Assembly: GCF_001625305.1 (NCBI RefSeq)
Contig: NW_017804032.1
Span: forward strand, 1,916,941 to 1,980,940
DNA: 64,000 bases
Source: Branchiostoma belcheri
Lineage: Eukaryota > Chordata > Leptocardii > Amphioxiformes > Branchiostomatidae
Reading direction: 5' to 3'
Part shown: positions 59,699 through 64,000 of the stretch, piece after piece
How positions within the stretch are numbered: the stretch's first letter is position 1
How the letters are laid out: each line of letters opens with the position of its first letter
Made by a program: the position numbers and the translations under genes
Notes under the pieces: generated by a model
Databases searched by the model: none
The model's input: the letters and a program-made list of their open reading frames with translations, nothing else
Told to the model about the DNA's origin: nothing

Positions 59699-61564
59699 CT
59701 ACCGTTCCATTGTTTGTAAAATGGACTGCCTGATCCTGACGGCAAGTTTCTTTGCCCCTGTGCGAAATCTCACGTTAGTAGTGGAGTAGATAACACAATT
59801 CCAGAAACTGTTACTCACGGCGAGGTACATAAACGCAAAGGAGAGGTTGGGAGGGATTTTGTAGCCGGAGAATTTGGAGTACATGTAGGCGATAAGCATG
59901 GGCAGCCATGACACCGCAAAGGTCACCACGACGATCCCGACTGTCATGGCGGCCTTGAAGGACATGACGGGGAACATGTTGGGAGCCTGGGGGAAAACGT
60001 GGGCGTTTTGGATCTGCACGGCTTGCGAGCGGGCAATCATGAAAATCTTGCCATTCAGGTAGCACATCACAAACAGTGGTGGTAGGAGGATGATGAAAGC
60101 GAAGAGTCCGAACACCACCTCGGAGAAAATGTCCACGGCGCACACGTACATCTTGTAGCTGTACTCGTACGAGCCCCATCCGTACAGCGGGCCAGCGCTG
60201 TAGATAGCGGCCACAGTCCAGGATGCGAAGATCATGACCTTGCACTTTTTACCGGTCATGATGTTGTTGTATTCTATCGGCTTGGCGATGGAGATGTAGC
60301 GGTCCACACTCAGGTCGAACAGCAGTAGTACCGAGGCCACCATGAAGGTGGTACCGAGGAATCCGCAGTACTGACACACGGACTCAGGGTACACCCAGTG
60401 CCCGGCCAGGGACGTCCGGACACTCAGGGGGAGCACCAGGAGACCTAGCCCGAGGTCCGCACAGGCCAGGGCGACCATGAAACTACGGGATATGAAAGAA
60501 TACGTTTTATTAAGAGGAAAAGTGCATTAATACATTATTATACGATATTAGCTATATTCCCCATACGTTCCGTAGCAAAGTAAATCATAATTAATCCAGC
60601 AACAAGCATAGGTGAACCTAATATTAAAATGACCTTACATTAGATGTGGTAAAATTGCTTGTTTTCATCGCTTCTCATGCGTGAACGCAGCAGGGAAAAC
60701 CTATGACTTACATGTATATGCATACTTTCTAAGAACATTACGCAGATGCTTCAAAATAGTACATCGATCCCACGCTGTTCATATTCTGTAATACTAGCGT
60801 AGTTAACAGCGTAGTCAAGCTTACGCTCACAATAAACTTACGCGCAGCAATCCAGCAAATAAAGTATATGGTGTCACCAACGACCATGAAACGTACCTTC
60901 CTTTTGATGTTGGGCTTGTAAAAAGGACAGTCTTGTGATTTAGAAATACATGATTATCTGCAAAACGGACTTTCAAATAGACGATAAAGTTTTACTTAGT
61001 GTTTCCATTCCGTTACTATAAGGCTGTGCTGATTTGATTATATGGATGACATCCGCGCGCGCATGAATTTTCGTCCGTTTCCAGAAAATGCGAAGAAATG
61101 AAAACGAAGAGTCCATAATTCGCCATACCATACCCTGTATGTTTAGTCATTCGTTCATGACCACTTAGATTTCATAATGAACTTTTTGGCCAAACTTTTT
61201 TTTATATCGGCACGTTCGCATCAGTTTTGGGGTTCCCAGAGGATGTCATCCATATAATCAAATCAACATGGCCTAAGCTAAAACTGATAATTTACCTTCC
61301 TGTCACGTTTCTGAGGTTCTCGTTGTAGAGAATGACGGAGACGTTGAAGATGTTGCCGAAGATGATGAGAGCGCACATCCCGGCCATGAGTCCCGCCTTC
61401 AGCGGCGAGGATGGGACCGCTGGCCCGCCCTGCTCGGACGGCGCTACGGTGGAAAAGTTTTCCGCCAGCCACACGTCCTCCATGGTCACGTTTTCAGCGC
61501 CCAGCTTGGTTTGAAAGTCGTCGAGTACAACCGTTGGCACGAATATTGTCTTCGGGTACATCAT
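59699..61564 (-). CDS. Class A GPCR, GPR21/GPR52-like orphan (receptor 3)
   Basis: Exon 1 is 61564-61296 and exon 2 is 60482-59699, joined in phase 2 (AG|T, Ser90); donor GTAAAT, acceptor ATATCCCGTAG. The product is 350 residues. Its N-terminus is longer (about 57 residues before TM1), with two glycosylation sites, N25-V-T and N36-F-S. TM2 has ACADLGLG and DRY is at 150-152. Disulphide cysteines are 126 and 204. Helix 6 has FAVSWLP with Trp282. Helix 7 reads [13 protein letters not shown] with Cys319 replacing the NPxxY proline. It should signal from the plasma membrane through G proteins; the ligand is unknown. The first ATG is chosen because the second is adjacent (MM). The 0.8-kb intron contains MITE copy H. 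It is on the strand opposite to receptors 1 and 2. Confidence 0.92.
61022..61273 (-). mobile_element. Harbinger-like MITE, GGCCATGTTG subfamily (copy H) in the receptor 3 intron
   Basis: This is a 252-bp element, shorter than copy C, flanked by TAA at 61019-61021 and 61274-61276. The ends read GGCTGTGCTGATTTGATTAT and, reversed, GGCCATGTTGATTTGATTAT, both continuing into ATGGATGACATCC. It begins 23 bases from the exon 1 donor on the intron side. Confidence 0.92.
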
Positions 61565-61569
61565 ACATC

Positions 61570-64000
61570 TCTTGACGTGACAAGTAGCATCATTCTGATG
61601 TTCTAGTTCTGTTCAAGTCCAGCTTGTATTTGCAGATATCAATCCCATACACTTTCAGACATCACTCTGTATGCTAGTAGTAGATATTTACGTTACATGC
61701 GTGACGCAAATCGCTACGGGGTTACGCCTGTAGTCTTCCAACTGTCGTGTCATACATACATATTAACCATGTGCTCGAACTGGCTGCTCCAGACATGTGC
61801 TGTTTTTTGCATGAAAAGCGTGACTGGCTTGTGTTGAGTGTTGTAAGAAGATAGCAGTGTTATAAGAAGATAGCAATACGTCGTCCTTTGCGTCCTGCTG
61901 TTTATCTGTTGGAAACCAGAGGTGCTAAAATGCCTCCCAGCGTCTCAGCTCGTTGGTTCCGAAGGAGAGAAGAATGACCACCGGGCTCCGATGCGCGGCT
62001 GCAATCTTAGAGAACCTGTATTGAAACACGAAAACATCACTTTCAGTTCCAAACACAAGACATAGTTACGCTATGAAAATATCAGCGGAAATGCCCTGCC
62101 CTTTAAAACAGATTTATAGCTTTTTCCTCGGTTATGTTTTTCATAACCTCTTTCTCTCAGCAATGCACATACGGATATAAAGAAGAAGGTGATATATTAT
62201 GGCTAGTGTGGTCGTAAGGCTTAATTTCACATGAAATATTTGCTCCAAACCACCTACCTGCGGCCCGATATGAAAGTGGCAATAACATGAATAATTTATT
62301 TAATCTCTTCAGTTTTCCTACGAAAAAATGTTTTATTGATATTTCTCGCCAGATGAAGTTTCATACCGAGAATTTTGAAACGAGTTTGTTTTTCCAGGTT
62401 TGAAAATAGATACCAGCTTGCCATGCACGTGTTGCAAATGTCGCCAGGTCAAATGTCTCGGTCACAAAATAATTAACGGCAAAGGAACATGATTAATAAA
62501 CGTATGAAATAATGTCGTCCTTGACATTTAATAGACAAAACAAGGAATATATCAAACTTGTCGTGCCTATTTGCGTTAACATCTGTTACAATATTTCCTA
62601 CAGATTATGAGACTATTAAAGCTGCCGTTTAATAAAACAGGTATAGAGAGCATAAATGAATAATCAGAAAAAATAGCCTACATATTTCTATGAAAAAAAA
62701 AACGTATAGTAAATTCTTTTATTCGTTTTGTAGGTATTCGTGGGTATAACGATACTTCTTTTATAGGCAATTTGACAATTCAGACATCGTAGTTGGAGTC
62801 ATAATGTTTATTTTTGACTCTGTACTTTGTGAAGCGATGCACGCCCTCTATCGTCTCACGGTATGAAAACAATTAATTTCTCGCACAGCTTAATTGCTCT
62901 GAAATGCTCCACTTCTCGCCCAATGGTGTCGATTTGGCAGAAAATTAAGTTAGCTAGAATATTACAACATGGGGACACTTTCTGACTACAAAAGACCAGG
63001 AGTTTGCTGTATGAAATACTGACCTAGAAATAGACCAAATCATGTTTCTATAGATGACTGATCCAGTTGGTTTCACGGAACATATCAAGACACCAAACTC
63101 ACAATCTGTAAATTTAAATAGAGAACTAGTCACATGGATATAGTCTCACTGTTTAAACTTAAATGGTCATTAAGAAATATGTGCAAAATTGTAATCACTG
63201 CATATTCGTCAATGTCTTATAATGTTACAAGTCAGCTATGTACTTTGAACGTCATGAAAAACAATAAAGTTTTTTTAAGACACCAGACTCTGTTAGCGGT
63301 ATTATAAAAGATAGATGCAAAACGGATTTTTAAGATGCCATAAATACTAATCTAATCAAATATTACTCATTCTCTTACTGTTAACTTTAAGTTTGTTTGA
63401 GGCCGCAAGTTCTACCATTGTGTAACAGTCTGCTCGTGTAATATACAAACGACAATAAATACGGCTCATGTTTTAATGTAAAAACTATTAACGTACAGAC
63501 AGACATACATTATGTAAGACAGCAGCGTCTACTGCTGGTAATCATTACTGTCCATGAGACAGTGAGGATTATTAAGTGATGTACATTAGGGTAATAATTA
63601 ATGGTTACATTGGCACGTTCTTGAATAATGTATATGCATAAGAGGGTAATTGGAGAAATTTAAAAGCGTTGTCTAAGATGAGACTGCAACACCTAATTTT
63701 GACACACTTCATTTAAACTTGAAAACTATGAGTGGCATGCATTCAAACTATTATATACTGCTTAACAACCATTATAACTTCCTTAAATGGAATTATGAAA
63801 GCCGGAATTGTACATTATTCCACTACAATGTATTAATATTATTAGTACTGAACGTTGCAAAGTTTAGTCTATTATCTGTACTTACATAAGGCCTGTAAAA
63901 ATTAAGTCACTCATTAATGATATCCAGTCCTATCATTTTACTAAAGCATTAAAATAACCACCTTTCTCCAGTAATGGATAAAAATAATAACATGTCCTTG
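61570..64000. other. 5' flank of receptor 3; no other feature seen
   Basis: The promoter of receptor 3 should lie in the first part, but I see no definite core elements. The rest is AT-rich without coding, RNA or repeat evidence. Confidence 0.4.

Noticed and set aside
59811-60245. 144-codon minus-strand frame
   Set aside because: It is an out-of-frame shadow of receptor 3 exon 2.

Overview
The window looks like a piece of a lancelet (amphioxus, Branchiostoma-type) nuclear genome. This is inferred from AT-rich, repeat-dense DNA, short GT-AG introns, a four-EF-hand calmodulin-like gene, a cluster of rhodopsin-class receptors and many small non-autonomous transposons. No bacterial operon structure is present. 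A related marine invertebrate cannot be excluded from sequence alone.

Layout. (1) 1.28-4.28 kb, minus strand: a three-exon, 150-residue calmodulin-like gene whose exon edges have been duplicated into its own introns. (2) 4.3-37.8 kb: no convincing protein gene. It holds Harbinger-like MITEs, several tandem arrays (177 bp, ~200 bp, ~170 bp, ~181 bp), fold-back repeats with hammerhead-ribozyme-like cores, microsatellites, and a few GC-richer blocks with homeodomain-type AT motifs that could be conserved non-coding DNA. (3) 37.8-45.3 kb, plus strand: two two-exon class A GPCR genes. (4) 45.3-59.7 kb: a dispersed repeat, a long-armed hammerhead-like fold-back, a tRNA-derived SINE, a 49-bp minisatellite, two MITEs and the 3' half of a LINE with an open reverse-transcriptase frame. 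(5) 59.7-61.6 kb, minus strand: a third GPCR gene of the same family, with a MITE in its intron. (6) 61.6-64 kb: nothing recognised.

The three receptors are paralogues. Each has one phase-2 intron at the same codon in intracellular loop 1, a DRY motif, and NC.IY in place of NP.IY in helix 7. That helix-7 variant, with the flanking NSFxNC.IYS pattern, resembles vertebrate GPR21/GPR52, so I call them GPR21/52-like orphans (moderate confidence). They probably arose by local duplication.

The least ordinary signal is a set of dispersed motifs with the layout CUGANGA - paired stem - GAAA - short stem. The stems differ in sequence between loci but stay base-paired. This is the layout of hammerhead ribozymes, which are known in Penelope-like retroelements of animals. 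Most copies here look decayed.
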